Made by a program: the position numbers and the translations under genes. Shown in pieces: positions 33,801-46,065 of a DNA stretch of 64,000 bases. Under the pieces are notes generated by a model. It saw only the letters and a program-made list of their open reading frames with translations. It was not told the DNA's origin and did no database searches. Each line of letters opens with the position of its first letter. Position 1 is the first letter of the stretch. This DNA comes from Cryptomeria japonica (Eukaryota; Streptophyta; Pinopsida; Cupressales; Cupressaceae): the NCBI RefSeq assembly GCF_030272615.1, contig NC_081405.1:652878920-652942919 (forward strand), written 5' to 3'.

Positions 33801-36061
33801 CTGCTCAACACTCTGTTCATGTAGCTTGATTGGTATAGTCTATAAGCTATTACTACAGATGCTGTGTAGGGGAAAAAGTGACACTAAGCAAACATGCCCT
33901 AATCTCACTTTCACTCACACACTTGTGGAATACGAAAGAGCCTAGAGGTATCACACAATTGGCTACTTCTTTTTGTGGAAGAGAGAGCCACAGGCTACCT
34001 ATTAGGATTTCTATTCCTTTGTTGTAAATGATAGATAGAATGATGCAAGTTCAATTCTTAACCCCAAAGTGAAAGTATGAACTAATAACAAGATTGTAGA
34101 ATTGAGATTAAACAATGAAAAGTTGTAAACACAAGGACAAGACAAGAATGCAGATGCGTACTCGGGGTTAAAATCTGAGTGAAAATGTTTAGGACGGGGG
34201 CACGGGCGCCACTGTCCTGATTTTGCCCCTGAAACTGCTCCGGAAACTGTTGTGTTGCAACCTGAAAAGCTGTCGAAAATGATGAAACTACTGTCTGACA
34301 GAGGGACTAGGGCGCCCAGCGCCTCTATCCTGGTAGGACCAGGGTGCCCCACACCCCTATCCTATTCTTTTACTCTGTAATTTGGTGTGAAGTTCTGTCT
34401 CAGTCCACTTCTGTCGGATCTGCAATTTGCGGTGTCGTCCGAATTCTGAAACCTGCACTTATATCTGAAGAGGTGTGGTGGGCGGCTATATAGGGTTTTG
34501 CCTTAGTCAAACCCCCGCTTTGGTGATTTCCACCTCCACAAATAGCCAAGTTGTATTGTAAAAGTAATGTGTGTGCAAACCTTGTGTGTGTGCAAGATCC
34601 TAAAATGCAAGTAAGCAAACTAGAGCAACCTAGAAAGTAAACCCTAATTACTTGTAAATGATAATGTAAATGCTCCAAATCAAGATGAAAAGTGATCTAA
34701 AGCATGAATACAAATGATATAATGAGGCTTATGCAAAGACATGAAAACAACATGAAATCATACCCAACCCCAAGGGAGGGGTACAAGCCAATCTTCAGTC
34801 GGTAATCCCCTATTGCTCTTCAATGCCTTCAAAGCCCTAACTATATGAATGAAATTGATGAATGCTTGATGGATGGATGTTGAATGTTGTTGAAGTCTTC
34901 AAAGATCTGCTCTTTCGCTGCATAGAAGGTCCTTGAAAGCCAAAATTTTGATCCTTTCAAATGAAGAAAGAGAGTTCTTATATATGAAACCCTAGGTCGT
35001 AATTTCAACTTTTGGCTGACCTAGAGATTGAATCTCCCGCCAATTTCTTGGGGTTAAGCTTTATTTTATGATTGGATCGCGCTCCTAAAATTTTGGGAAA
35101 AATGTCCGAGACCATGTGCACTCCGGGCGCCATGTTCCTCTCCGGGCACCATGGTCCCGACAACTTTTCACCAAATTTTTAGGGCCGTCGGATATGATGA
35201 TTTTAGAGAGAATCCCGAAGTTACAGGTGATTTTGAGATGTTTTGACCCCCGAAATCAAGCCCCCAAGTTCAAAATAGGACCTAATTAGGGTTTTTGATT
35301 AAATGATGTATTGGAGGAATAAACACACTTTAATGAAAGGGCCCAACTTTATGATGTGGAAGATGATAAGATAGAACCTTAGACCTAATTAATTTGATTA
35401 ATTAAGTGCTAAAGGGGAAATGCAATGCAAAATACAAAATGCGCCAAGGTGGGTGCTAAACTAGGTGTGAAATTGTACCACCGTGGCAAGTGCGTACAAT
35501 TTACGACACTATAGATGCCAACCTTACTTTTGCATCTTCAATGTGAGTGACTGTCATTGCTCTCTTGTCATTTCGGGATTTAGTCAACCGAGTGACCTCA
35601 TTGGATGATATTGTCCTTAGGATTAGTGCTTTTCCTGTTTCGCTGAACCCTGTTACTCTTTGGATCATATCCTTTGTGATTTTGATTGGAGCTTCAGCTT
35701 CCAACCATAGAAACTGGTCATGTACTCTACTTAGCACATATCTGATCCAATTAACATGGAATTGATTTGGAATATCAACATCATATGACAAATCCTTGGT
35801 CTTCAGATGCATATGTTTAGCCTTCAATAGACCATTGTCGCAAAACCCTTTGAATTCAACTTGAATGATTTTGTCTCCAAGATCTTCAAGCTTGCAGTGG
35901 ATAAATGAATGGACATCTTAAAACAGTAACACACTGGAGGGCACAGAAGATAGGGCACCGGTTTTATTGATTTCTCCAACATTCATAGGATGCAACTTGA
36001 ACTCAGGTTGTGGTTCCTTAATAACTTCAACCAACACAGGGGTTGACATGGAAGCTACCAT
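30874..36061 (-). pseudogene. E5 large ORF of unknown function, split and decayed
   Basis: Starts MVASMSTPVLVEVIKE at 36061 and reads left. An early TAG-type stop lies near 35919. The frame then gives DIPNQFHVNWIRYVL, LWLEAEAPIKITKDMIQRV and TGFSETGKALILRTI (35600-35800). After the 1646-bp insertion it rejoins in frame at 33852 (VIAYRLYQSSYMNRVLSSA) and stays open from 33662 to 32793. There it has a hydrophobic domain followed by a long K/E/S/T-rich tail. More broken frames (32136-32381, 31416-31652, 30874-31065), E/K-rich and coiled-coil-like, run toward the polypurine tract. Without the insertion it is about 3.5 kb. I do not recognise the family; it occupies the place of pol. Confidence 0.6.
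33863..35508 (-). mobile_element. 1646-bp insertion in the E5 ORF (candidate solo LTR)
   Basis: The ORF of E5 is interrupted here. The flanks ctacagatgc (33853-33862) and ctatagatgc (35509-35518) match at 9 of 10 bases, and one copy restores a continuous reading frame. On the minus strand the insert starts TGTCGTAAATTG and ends CCTACACA. It has no coding frame of note, a TATA-like ctatatag near 34488-34495, and GC-rich blocks with gggcgcc. This looks like a solo LTR of a Gypsy-type element, but a 10-bp duplication is too long for that class. Confidence 0.6.
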
Positions 36062-36526
36062 GATAAATTAGAAAAAAATTCACAGATTAGTTTCCTCTAC
36101 CATTTCTGCTAGAGCTTTCGATCACCAAAGCTTCACCGCTTGATTTCTAAAATAACTTTGCATGTAATACACTTAACAGATTTAGAAAGCCTTTGATCGC
36201 ACTACGAGCTCTCGAATGCACATATGAAAGAAAGGTACAAAAAAAATGAGCTTTCATTTCCTTATTTATAAGTTAAGTTGTTCAATAAGCTTTTATAATG
36301 GTTAAGTTGTACAACCTCAAATGGTATCATTTTATAATTTACCGGTGTAACTTCCCTACGGGTAACAATACAACCTTGAACACTTATACTCTTAACAATT
36401 CATCAATGAATAATTGCAAAGAATATGGTAACTCATCTAGGTAATGCAAATAAGAATTACCTCACTTTGGTTACGGGGAATTAACCATGATTTTTCAATA
36501 AGTGCTTCCCCTGAGCATCGATTTGC

Positions 36527-37915
36527 TTAGTTTGAAGAAGAATTATCATCACCGATGGATGATGACTTAGTTTTAGACTGCTTCTCTTCTTCTTTGCTTT
36601 CTTCCTTTTTAGTCCACATCCTTTTCATTTAATTCTTCACCTCTTCAACTGTCTTCTTTCCTTTCAAAAATTTAGTCACTTTCTTCTTGCTAAATCGGTT
36701 TCTGTCTTCAGACTGGTTGTAGGATCGGTTCCTGCACTCTCTGGCCAAATGACCGATCCTATGGCAGTTGAAACATGTCATACTAGTTGTCTTCCATGGT
36801 CCTGAATTGTTTCTCTAACCCATTCTCATCCTACAATTCACTGCAACATGACCAAATTTGCCACAAGTAAAACATGTGGCATTGAGCTGATTACCCTTTC
36901 TATTAGGGCTAATCAGTTTGGATGGAGATCTTGATGCATTTTTCTTGAACATGCATTCTTCAACTTTGTGTCCATATTTATTGCACGTGAAGCAATATCC
37001 ATTAAATATTCTTCTACTAGACATGCTACTTGATCGAGGTATACACTCATAAGTAGTGTGTCCATACTTGTGATAGTTATAGAAATAATCATCAAAGGTG
37101 AATGACATCTTGTGACTGACCGGTCAATTTCTATAGATATTAGACTTATGACCCAATTTACCACAATAGTTGCAAGAGAATTTATAAAACTTCATACCTT
37201 TCATTCTTGATTTGTTCCTTTTATCATCCTTCATCCTCTTGGGATTAGATGATTCTCCAGTTTCCATTAGACCTGTACCGGAGTAACCAAGACCGGTTGT
37301 ATTCTTTGTTCTCCTCTAAGATTTTAATTGATCATCTATCTTCTCAGAGCTTTCATTAAATTTTCTCAACTTTTCATTTCTCTCATCTACAGGTTTCAAC
37401 TCATTTTTGAGTTGTTCAATCTCCTTCATCATCTTCTCATTTTCCTCTATTTTGCCATGCAGATGCTCATACATAACTGTATTCTCTTGAGTAAGAATTC
37501 GAATTTCTTCACTCTTTTCAATGATGATTGCATCATTCTCTCTTAGGGATTCTTCAACAAGCCTTTTAGCTCTTTCAAGTTTTGATAGTGCTTCATCTAC
37601 ATTTCTCTTTCTTTCTTTTTCTATCCTGCTGGCTTCTAATATTTCAATCATTCTCAAGGCTTGACTTTCATGCTCTCTTTTTAGATTTGTGATTTCTTTA
37701 GCTAGCTTCTTGCTCTTTTCCATCATCTGTGAGACTACCTCTTCTGCTTCATCAGATCCACTCTGATCAAAGAGTTGATCTGTGATATCCTGACTCTCAT
37801 TAAGTTGTAGAGCGAGTTCCTTCCTTTTAGCAAAAGATTTTTTCAGTCTCTCCTTCAGCTAAGCAATCATCTCATTAGCTTCATCAAGTTGCTTCTGATA
37901 TTGGTATTCCTCCAT
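36527..37915 (-). pseudogene. E5 Gag segment: coiled coil and five zinc knuckles
   Basis: Frame starts MEEYQYQKQLDEANEM at 37915, only about 45 bases after the primer site, so the usual Gag core is missing. A long E/K/L-rich coiled coil covers about 37316-37900, with one stop near 37860 and an open stretch of 136 codons. After a basic GLGYSGTG region come zinc knuckles: CNYCGKLGHKSN (last Cys lost, about 37140-37175), a degenerate NYHKYGHTTYEC, CFTCNKYGHKVEEC (about 36950-36990), CFTCGKFGHVAVNC (about 36830-36870) and CFNCHRIGHLAREC (about 36740-36780). A K/E/S-rich tail ends at 36527. At least four stops and shifts interrupt it. The knuckles would bind RNA; the coiled coil probably mediated assembly. 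Confidence 0.72.
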
Positions 37916-37960
37916 GATATTTTCCTCAAGCTGTTAAAATTTTCTTCAGAGGACCTAAGT

Positions 37961-37971
37961 TTTGATACCGA
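37961..37971 (-). promoter_or_regulatory. Primer-binding site of E5
   Basis: Minus strand cggtatcaaaa follows the LTR after AT. It is the initiator methionine tRNA complement with two or three changes. Confidence 0.7.
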
Positions 37972-37973
37972 TT

Positions 37974-39085
37974 GTTAATATTAACCAGTGACTAAGAGGG
38001 GGGGGGGGGGTGAATCAACACTATATCAGTTAATTACAATTTTAACCTTAATCAAAACTCTTATTCAAACTTTAACACTTATCAATATAAGTAACATTAA
38101 TAAGAAAGATGGACACACAAAATTAAACACACATGACAATCAATATTTATCACATGGAAACCAAAATAGGAGAAAACCACGGTGTGAGTAGAAACTCACA
38201 AAATCTGCACTATTCTTAAGCACACCCTGTGAGGAGCCATCCCTGTTAGGAGATTACAATAAAACTATTAAGTCCCACCCGATTAAGGGATTTTATTCAA
38301 GGCCTATTAGAACCTTTACCCTGTTAGAGGTAGCCTTGTTAAAGGACTTAGGATCATCATTTAGGATGTCACCCGGTTAAGGGATTTTACAAAGGGACCC
38401 GTTAAAGTCCACTTGGTTAAGGGATTTTACTGTGCTGCAATTATTAGAGAGCAACGAGTCATTGATCTGATGATGAAAATTTTCTGTTGTATAGATCCGT
38501 TATGTATCTACTTCAATCTCTGCTCAGTGATGACTTCACCAATTCATGAGGAACCCTTCTGCACTTTGCTTATTCTGCACCTTTTCTCTAACTTCCAGCC
38601 TCAATCCACTCACAACTTCAACAATAACAAAAATTCAAGATGAAAATCATGTATATAGCTATCTTCAATCTTGGTGCTAACTTTACCTCGAAAAGTCAAA
38701 CTCAAAATATCATTCTATGCGTCAATATGTTAATTCCTTAAATCACGCCGATTATACTGGTGGGACTAGCTGTTCATGCCACAAATCTTGCCGGTTCTAT
38801 AACAAGCACTCCGACTTCAACTGGTACTTTCTAGAATGAACAGATCTACATTTCACTGTTGTGATCTATTGCCAGTTGTTTTCTTTATATCGATGAACCT
38901 GCTTTACTCAGCTTAATCTACCAGTTTTTTCTTGTAAACTGGTCTCTTCTTACGAGTGAAATTCTTTAGTCTCCTGTTCCTTACCAAACCACTATAACCT
39001 TTTTTTGATTGGTTATGATGACATCTGAATTGGTATTGCCATCAATGACAACTTATTAAGTACTCCAAACTTCATGATGCCAACA
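37974..39085 (-). repeat. 5' LTR of E5
   Basis: 1112 bp, starting TGTTAATATTAAC and ending gccaaca in plus-strand view, followed by target copy attgg. The G-run near 37998-38011 is longer than in the partner LTR. Confidence 0.88.
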
Positions 39086-39090
39086 ATTGG

Positions 39091-40120
39091 TTCTTGGTTG
39101 GATCAAATAAGATAGTAGAAGGATCCATCTTTTGCTTCTGAATTTGATAAAGATGGAAGCTTTATAGGATTTGGTTACCATCCCACCCTTAAATAACTCA
39201 CGCAGTGGGTAAAATCCCCAAATACTATCAAGCCTTAATTTCTCATTAGAGGAGAGGAAAAGGGTAGGCATGATTCTATAATAAGAACCCTGAAGGACAC
39301 AACTATAGTCGAAGATGCCATAATGATGCAAGAGCATCCTTGGTCAATGAGCAATCTTGCATCAACAAAAAATATTTATTTTAGTTTTGTTCTTGTTCAG
39401 TTCAGTGGTGCAGTTTATGTGTTTCTTTCATCATTTTCTAGTAGTTGTTCATTTCTCGTTGCAAATCAGATTCGTGGCTTTCAGATGTGTTCTTATTCCT
39501 TATTCTAGATTTTTAGTTCATTTGGATTCTTTTCTGGCAAGTTATCACTTTTGGATTGTTTGTTTCTTGGTTCCCAGAGTAGTTTTGAGCTTAACGGCTA
39601 GTTGGATATTTCTTCTCTTATAGAGCGATTTCTTGGTTTGCATATCTAATTGGCACCATTCTCGATGATCCTCAGTCCTTAGCCGACCTTCCTTGGTGGT
39701 CCACACTTTGTTTTTGGTGGAGGAGATCTTCACGCTTTGGGTTTGACCTATTTTACACATTTCATTTTCCTATCTTGGAGAATGCGATATTTTGTGGCTA
39801 ACCCGAATGTGTTCCAGATGCTATATATATATGTTTTAGTTGATCCTTTGGGGGACATAGAAATAGTTTGATGAATTAGAATAATGATCAGTGATGTGGA
39901 TACCTCTTAAAGGTCTAGATAGATTATAATCTGGAATGTATGTTGAAATAGGCCTATAAGTGTTTACTAGATGTTGTTGGATAGTTTATGTTGAATCTAT
40001 GTTATTGTGGATGTTTGATTTTACATTTTCTCTATGTGTTATCATTTCTTCCGTTGTGTTACTCTTACTACATGATATGGATTATTCTCATTGAGGATCC
40101 TCTAGGTTATGGCTATGTCA
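39091..40120 (+). repeat. Possible Gypsy-type LTR (plus strand)
   Basis: No gene is visible. The block ends ...ggctatgtca at 40120 and is followed, after AA, by tagtattagagc (40123-40134). That is a primer site with two G-to-A or C-to-T type changes from tggtatcagagc. A Gypsy-like Gag remnant lies 300 bases downstream. A partner LTR and the start of this one were not found. Confidence 0.35.
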
Positions 40121-40439
40121 AATAGTATTAGAGCTAGTTGCGAACCTCGAGGCATTCCTTTGGGTGAACAAATTGCCAATTAGGCAAGTTGCAGTTGTGT
40201 TCAATAGATCACTAATAGAGAGGCAATTGAAACCTTGTAGTCAGATTGCCGAGTTGAGGCAGTTGCACTGGAGAAAAGGGAAGAGATGCCACCCAGAAAA
40301 ATGAACCCTAGAAGGATAGAGCAGATGATGGAAGATTTCAAGAATGAGATCTTAAAAGCGCTAGCTGGTTTGTGAAGGAATCCAAAATCAGAGGATGCAT
40401 ATGAAGAGGTGGGAGAAGAGTTAGAGGGCTGAAGAAGTT

Positions 40440-40960
40440 GAAGGACCAATAGATGAGGGAGAAGAAAAATTTCTTAGAGTGGTGGTACAAGTAAGAAAAA
40501 TTCATAAATTTGAGGTTTCTAACTTTTTAGGTACATTGAATCCGAAAGACTTGATAGATTGGATCGGAGAATCAGAGGACTACTTCAAGTTTGAAGATGT
40601 TAAATACCCACATAGGGTCTGGTTAGCACAAACTAAGTTGATAGGGCATTCTTATTTATGATGGAAAGAGTTGTAGAGAGATAGAGTGGAGAATGGTGAG
40701 ATGAAAATCACCAAGTGGAGGTAGGAGGTTGCAAGATTGAAGGCTAAATACATTTTGAGGTAATATGAGTTGGAGTTGTTTAAAAAGTTGTAGAACCTGA
40801 GGCAGAAGGACATGAGTGTGAAAGAGTGTATTGAAGAATTCTACAAGGTGATGATCAGAAACAAACATCAAGAGATGGATAGGGAGAAGGTGGCTAGATA
40901 CATAATTGGACTTTGATTAAACATCCAGGATGAGATGAGTATGCTATATATTTAACATTA
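40440..40960 (+). pseudogene. Ty3/Gypsy-type Gag remnant
   Basis: The frame reads VRKIHKFEVSNFLGTLNPKD, then LIDWIGESEDYFKFEDV and YPHRVWLAQTKLIGHS, with stops near 40660, 40676, 40722, 40760, 40792 and 40916. Further on it gives LRQKDMSVKECIEEFYKVMI and EKVARYIIGL. The spacing of the W-x-F, K-x-Q/W, SV-x-EY-type and GL motifs follows the Gypsy Gag domain (Retrotrans_gag). Several stops are TAG for TGG or CAG. No zinc knuckle or protease could be read downstream; 41000-42600 is AT-rich with no supported gene. Confidence 0.65.
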
Positions 40961-42629
40961 GTATATGCCTGAAGCCCCTCAACAAATTATAAGCATGTGT
41001 AAAACTAATGATTTGCTTGTTAGTGATATTAACTATCTTGAGGGCAAGGAAAAAGTGATGAAAGAAACAATTAATATATTCAAAGAGTTACAACAATAGA
41101 CTATACCCACTTTGTATAATGAAAATTCAAAGTTGAAAACCTTCCTAGAGTGGAAGTAGGTGTATGAGGGTATTATTGATGTAACTATATAAAGAATGGG
41201 TGATGGATATTACCTCATTGACCCTGTTTATTATACTACCATTGACAAACTCATTTCAATAGATGTTGTATATGTTAAATTTATAACAGATGTGAAATAA
41301 GTAGTGGAAAACAAATGCAAGGAGTCTTCTAATAGGGTAAACATCATCAATGAATTTGATTGGCCCATAGGTTTTGAAGTGCACAATTGATGCAAAAAGT
41401 ATTATGTTGTTAAAGCAATTGAGGGTTAGGACCCCATGCCATGAATAAATGATTGACCTAGAAGGACAACTAGACAAACAAATGAAGAACTTTCTATATC
41501 AGAGATCATGGGTCATTATAGAAATTAAATAAATACAATTGTCATTCAAGTAATGAGCTTAGTGGGTCAAATGTTTCTCTTATCCTCGCCAGTTGTTTGT
41601 TTCTTCTATTTTCTATTATTGTTACACTTGACTTTTTTCTTTAAGGTCATTGTTCTCATCAATGGCCTAGAATTGATCTCCTTGTTATGGAGAATCAAAT
41701 CATAAAAGATTAAACAATTTGGTTATTTTATTCTCTAGTTTTAGGCACTAAAGTTTTGAGTCCTAAAAGATGCTATTGGAATATTCAGTTGTATTAAAAA
41801 AATGATAAGTGGCAAATTGACCCGAAGCTTTGTTTCTCCCTTGTTTCTATAAAAGGGAGTTCAAGGTCATTTGCAAAGGGTTTTGTAATGTTGCATTTGG
41901 GCAAGTAGAATAGAATTCAATATGTTTTCATGGAGTCTATGTTTGATGAACTATGAAATGGCATTTTGAGAGAGTTAATGAATTTATTACGACTTGTCTC
42001 CATGTTGTTCTCTTTGTATTATATAAATTTATATATTAAGAATGGATGAATTTGTCCTGATGAATTTCTCATGAGTATGTAATACATAGATAGGGCTCTT
42101 TTTAAGGAAAATATTAGATTCCATTTGTGTGTTGCAATAATTCTTGGAGAGCAATGGTGATTAATAAGTATGATCTATAATATGATACAATTGGATGTTT
42201 ATGTAATGCATATGCATCTAGATTTTATATGCACAAATCATTTAATTAATTGAATATAAGATTATGTCCCAATGGACAATGCACCAATCCATATGCTCTA
42301 TACATTCAACACCTTAAATCATCATATCGTTTTAATTATTTTTTGTGTTGTTAGGAGTAAGACTAGATTATAATTTCTCTCAACTATGTGTCAATGATAT
42401 TTGATCAAAATAGGGCTAGTTCTAAAGTAATTTGATATGCATTCTACTATGTTTTGCTAAGAGGTATTTGCATGTGCAATATTTGTCATACTTGTTTCAA
42501 ATCTCTAAATATTGCAAGGTTCACCCACCTGGGTCTTGTAGAGCCCAAAGAGAAGGAGAATTCACTTATTCCTAAGGAATTATTAGGAAATTGGTCATTG
42601 TCTTGGGTTTATTCTTAAGAAATTTGACG

Positions 42630-43513
42630 TAGCAAATGGGGGAACCAACAACTTCAAAATACATACTAATGCAATCTGGAGTATTAGGTCTAATTTTTTT
42701 AGGGATTTGTGATAGAGCAACTGTAAACCTATGGATGAAAGTAATGTTAGTATCTTCATCTTGTCTCTTAATCTCTATTAGTTTTGTAACAAGATCAATA
42801 GGTTATCTCACAAATTATTTCTTATAAGCACCCACTAGTTCATCCCAACAAGAAAAGGATTTTTTAGTAAAACTTAGATACCATTCCCTAACTCTCATAT
42901 TAAGAGACCTGACAAAAAATTATCATCCACATTTCCTCATCTCCAAATGAATGTTTCTCAATGAAACTATGAAATTCTTGGACATGTGTATTCCCTTCAC
43001 ATACATTGAATCCATCAAATATGGGCATCTAATTATATATCTGAGTTGGTATACTTTCAACTTCATAGTCAACCCATGATATATGTCTAATTGGTCATAT
43101 AATGGATCAAAAAAATTAATAGGGGGTTCAACAGTTTGGATGGGAGACATATCATGGTTAACATTTAGTTGAGCCTGTGGAGACATTACCCTTCTATTAA
43201 AATCTACAATATCCTTATCAAATACTACCTTTTCTCCTTGGCTTCGCACATGTGCATACACAATTGGATTCATAAAATTTGTGATATCAAATACTTGAGG
43301 CCTATCTAACTCCTCAAGCTTCTTGCCAATTTGGCCTAAGGCTTCTAATAACATGTCTGTTCTACCATGATTGTGCATAGACACTTGTGTACTTGGATTT
43401 ATAAAATATGCAAAAGCATAACCACAATCCAATGAAGTACTACTATGATACATACTAGCAAGACAATACCCAAGGTTTGAATCATAATCTAATATAGATG
43501 AAGGAGAACCCAT
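42630..43513 (-). pseudogene. Gypsy-like Gag remnant, minus strand
   Basis: An open frame of 196 codons (42923-43513) starts MGSPSSILDYDSNLGY and contains LEALGQIGKKLEELDRPQVF. After two frame changes near 42930 the minus strand reads MRVREWYLSFTKKSFSCWDEL with stops, then KLIEIKRQDEDTNITFIHRF. The W-Y-x-L ... W-x-E-L pattern is that of the Gypsy Gag core. It points the opposite way to the remnant at 40440, so these are two different elements. The assignment rests on a short motif. Confidence 0.45.
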
Positions 43514-43559
43514 AGGATATACAAATCCATTCTAACCAGCCATAACTAATACATCCCCT

Positions 43560-45716
43560 AATATTAAACAAATTCCATAAATGTAATAGCAGTTGCATTC
43601 AACTTAGTAGGGACAACAAATACAAACAAGAAGAAAACCATGTAACTTTTCATCTCTAGCTAATGTAACTTTGAATAGAGAATTTTTCTTCTAAGATACA
43701 AAATAAAAATTCTAAGTTCTTCCAGTAGATTCTTCAAACTTTATAGGAACCAAATAGTGATATAAGTCACCGTTACTAGCTTAAGATAATTGGAACATAA
43801 ATCTTCTTTGGTCTGCAACTTCTTTTCAATAGTCTTTTCACAATCTCTTGAATTTTGGCTGCTACAAATCAATATTCTCAGACCTGGAAATTATTGAACA
43901 TCTACAACTCCTTTGCATTACTTATCAGGTTCTCTCAGGACAAAGTCTCCACCACTTTGTAGAAGAACAATCCTTGAACAACAAAGAGCTATTCAAAATA
44001 TTTTATCATTCTAAGTCTTCAATTAAACAACAAAGTCACCTAATTATTCTTCACACATGTTGCTACAAAACTCTTTCTAAGATGAAATCCTCTTAACAAT
44101 AGACTCTTGGGTAACATTTGAAAACAAATTCTTCAACTTATCTCCAGCATAGTCATCAATCTACTACCAAATTTTTCTTGCTACTTTTAGTCCTAAGAAG
44201 AAACACAGTGCTAGATTATGGGATTGGGAACCTAGAACATTTAATTAGTACTATCAATAGACTAAAGACAATGAAATGCAAATAACAAGGCTATACAAGC
44301 CTTCTACTCTTTGAGGTAGTCCTATTGTAGGTCTAGAAAATGATAAACCCATGACAAACTAAAATAGTAGACCTATTTAAAGTGGATGGTTCTCATATGT
44401 CTAATGATGGGTATTTTGTATTTCACTAAAATAAAGAATAATCCTATTTAGTATTGAGAACAAATTTTAACTCTACATCTACTCCTACAAAAAGAAAGGA
44501 AATGATATTTTGATTTTGAAAACTAGGGATGAAACTGAAGCAAAACTTGTATAACATTGACCAATGCCAAAGAGAGGGCACTAGAGTCATATGAAAGTAA
44601 TTTTATGTTGTTATGTTCAAACATGCTCTGAAAATCTTATAAATGTTATTACATAGTAATGACAAGATCACTAAAACACATCAAACAACCATTGTTAACA
44701 ATCCACCTAAAAACATAAAAAATCCCATTACATTTATGAGAGCATTCACTCTATCCCCTGAATAGAAAGAAATGACAACATGCAACTCACAACAAAAAAA
44801 GTGCTTGAAGAATGTCAATAATCCTTGATTATTTCATTCAAAGAAGTTTACATTTCAACTTGGAGATAGTCATATGATAAGATAAACTTTATAAATAAAT
44901 TTCAGAACATAAAACATCACAAACTAATGTCTGATATCCATATACTTCACCCTATCTATGGACACTTTACAAAATTTATTAACTTTTTTGTCTGCCTCTG
45001 TTGAAATTAGAATTGGAACCCCTCAAAATAAAGAGAAGAGAAGATTAAAAAGATTGAAGAAAAACCCTAGAAATCATCTAAATGTGACACATGGCTTCTT
45101 CCCTATTGTTGATCTTCAATTTTGAACTTGAATTTTATCTCTCTCTTCTCTCTGCATTCTTACAATCTACTTCTTTGACACATGGAACTTATGGAAAAAT
45201 TTCCAGCATTCTCACACTTCTTTCCTCCCATGCTTGTAACTAAAAAATTGTCTTTATCTACAAATACCTTTGTTGTGACAAATAAGTTTATCTTTTCCTG
45301 TATCATGCCTTTTGGTTGCAATTGAATTTCCTTTTTGACCAAATAAAATAATCCCCTTTGTCCTCAATCTACTAATAGAACACCTTTGTTTTGCACATTT
45401 TTGAATATTTTGCCCAGTCTAATATTGTCTCTATGATCTCTAATAAGCTCTTTGCCAAGAAATTCATTTTGAGATGTGAAAATTAAAATATTATCAAAAG
45501 ACCGATTAGGACTGCAACCATGATAAAGTGGGAGGTTCAACATAAAATGGGGAAATGCAACTAATATGTTTTCCCATACAAACATCAATCATTTGACCTT
45601 CAACCAAAGGTGCCTTCATATGAAATTATTTTATCTTCATCTTCACTTTTCCCCTTCTCAATTTGTTTAATTACCATGGTGTTATTCTCTTTGACTTATC
45701 AATGTTAGGATACAAT
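43560..45716. other. AT-rich sequence with no recognised gene
   Basis: Minus-strand frames 45364-45588 and 45160-45342 adjoin and may be parts of one decayed coding stretch (RDHRDNIRLGKIFKNVQNKG; LFVTTKVFVDKDNF), of unknown nature. Nothing else is supported. It could be the leader or LTR of the Gypsy-like element whose Gag remnant lies at 42630-43513. Confidence 0.3.
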
Positions 45717-46065
45717 GCAACTAAGGTACAAATTATTAACAAATTTACAAATATTCTTATGAACTCTCACCATTTGTAAACCTATTAAAATTATGCAGAA
45801 AGATGCATTTTTACAATGACCTCCATATATATAGGCTTCTCACATATGTATGGTGTCCTTTCAACACAACAACCCTTACATAATTTGTGAAATCATCCTT
45901 GAATTCAAATGGAAATTAATCCAGCTTAACCATGATCAATGCATCATATGGTATTTGACATTTAAAACTCAACATAGCAATCTTCTTGAATTTAGAGAAC
46001 ATTGTCTTCTTATCTCAGACCATTTCCAACCTTGGCCATATGTACCATTCACATGAATGATTTTG
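45717..46065. repeat. R1 copy b, left part
   Basis: Aligns with 6559-6905 without large gaps, roughly 85 percent identical by eye. It stops at ttttg (46061-46065), the E6 target copy, and resumes after E6. Confidence 0.8.

Larger units (their letters stand above)
29500..39085 (-). mobile_element. E5: LTR element lacking visible pol, with Gag segment and large unknown ORF
   Basis: LTRs at 29500-30590 and 37974-39085, target duplication attgg at 29495-29499 and 39086-39090. A primer site adjoins the right LTR and a polypurine tract the left, so it is minus-strand. Internal sequence encodes a coiled coil with zinc knuckles and a second ORF of about 1170 codons. No protease DSG, integrase, FVDD box or RNase H motif was found. 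It is therefore non-autonomous as seen. A 1646-bp insertion splits the large ORF. Confidence 0.9.
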
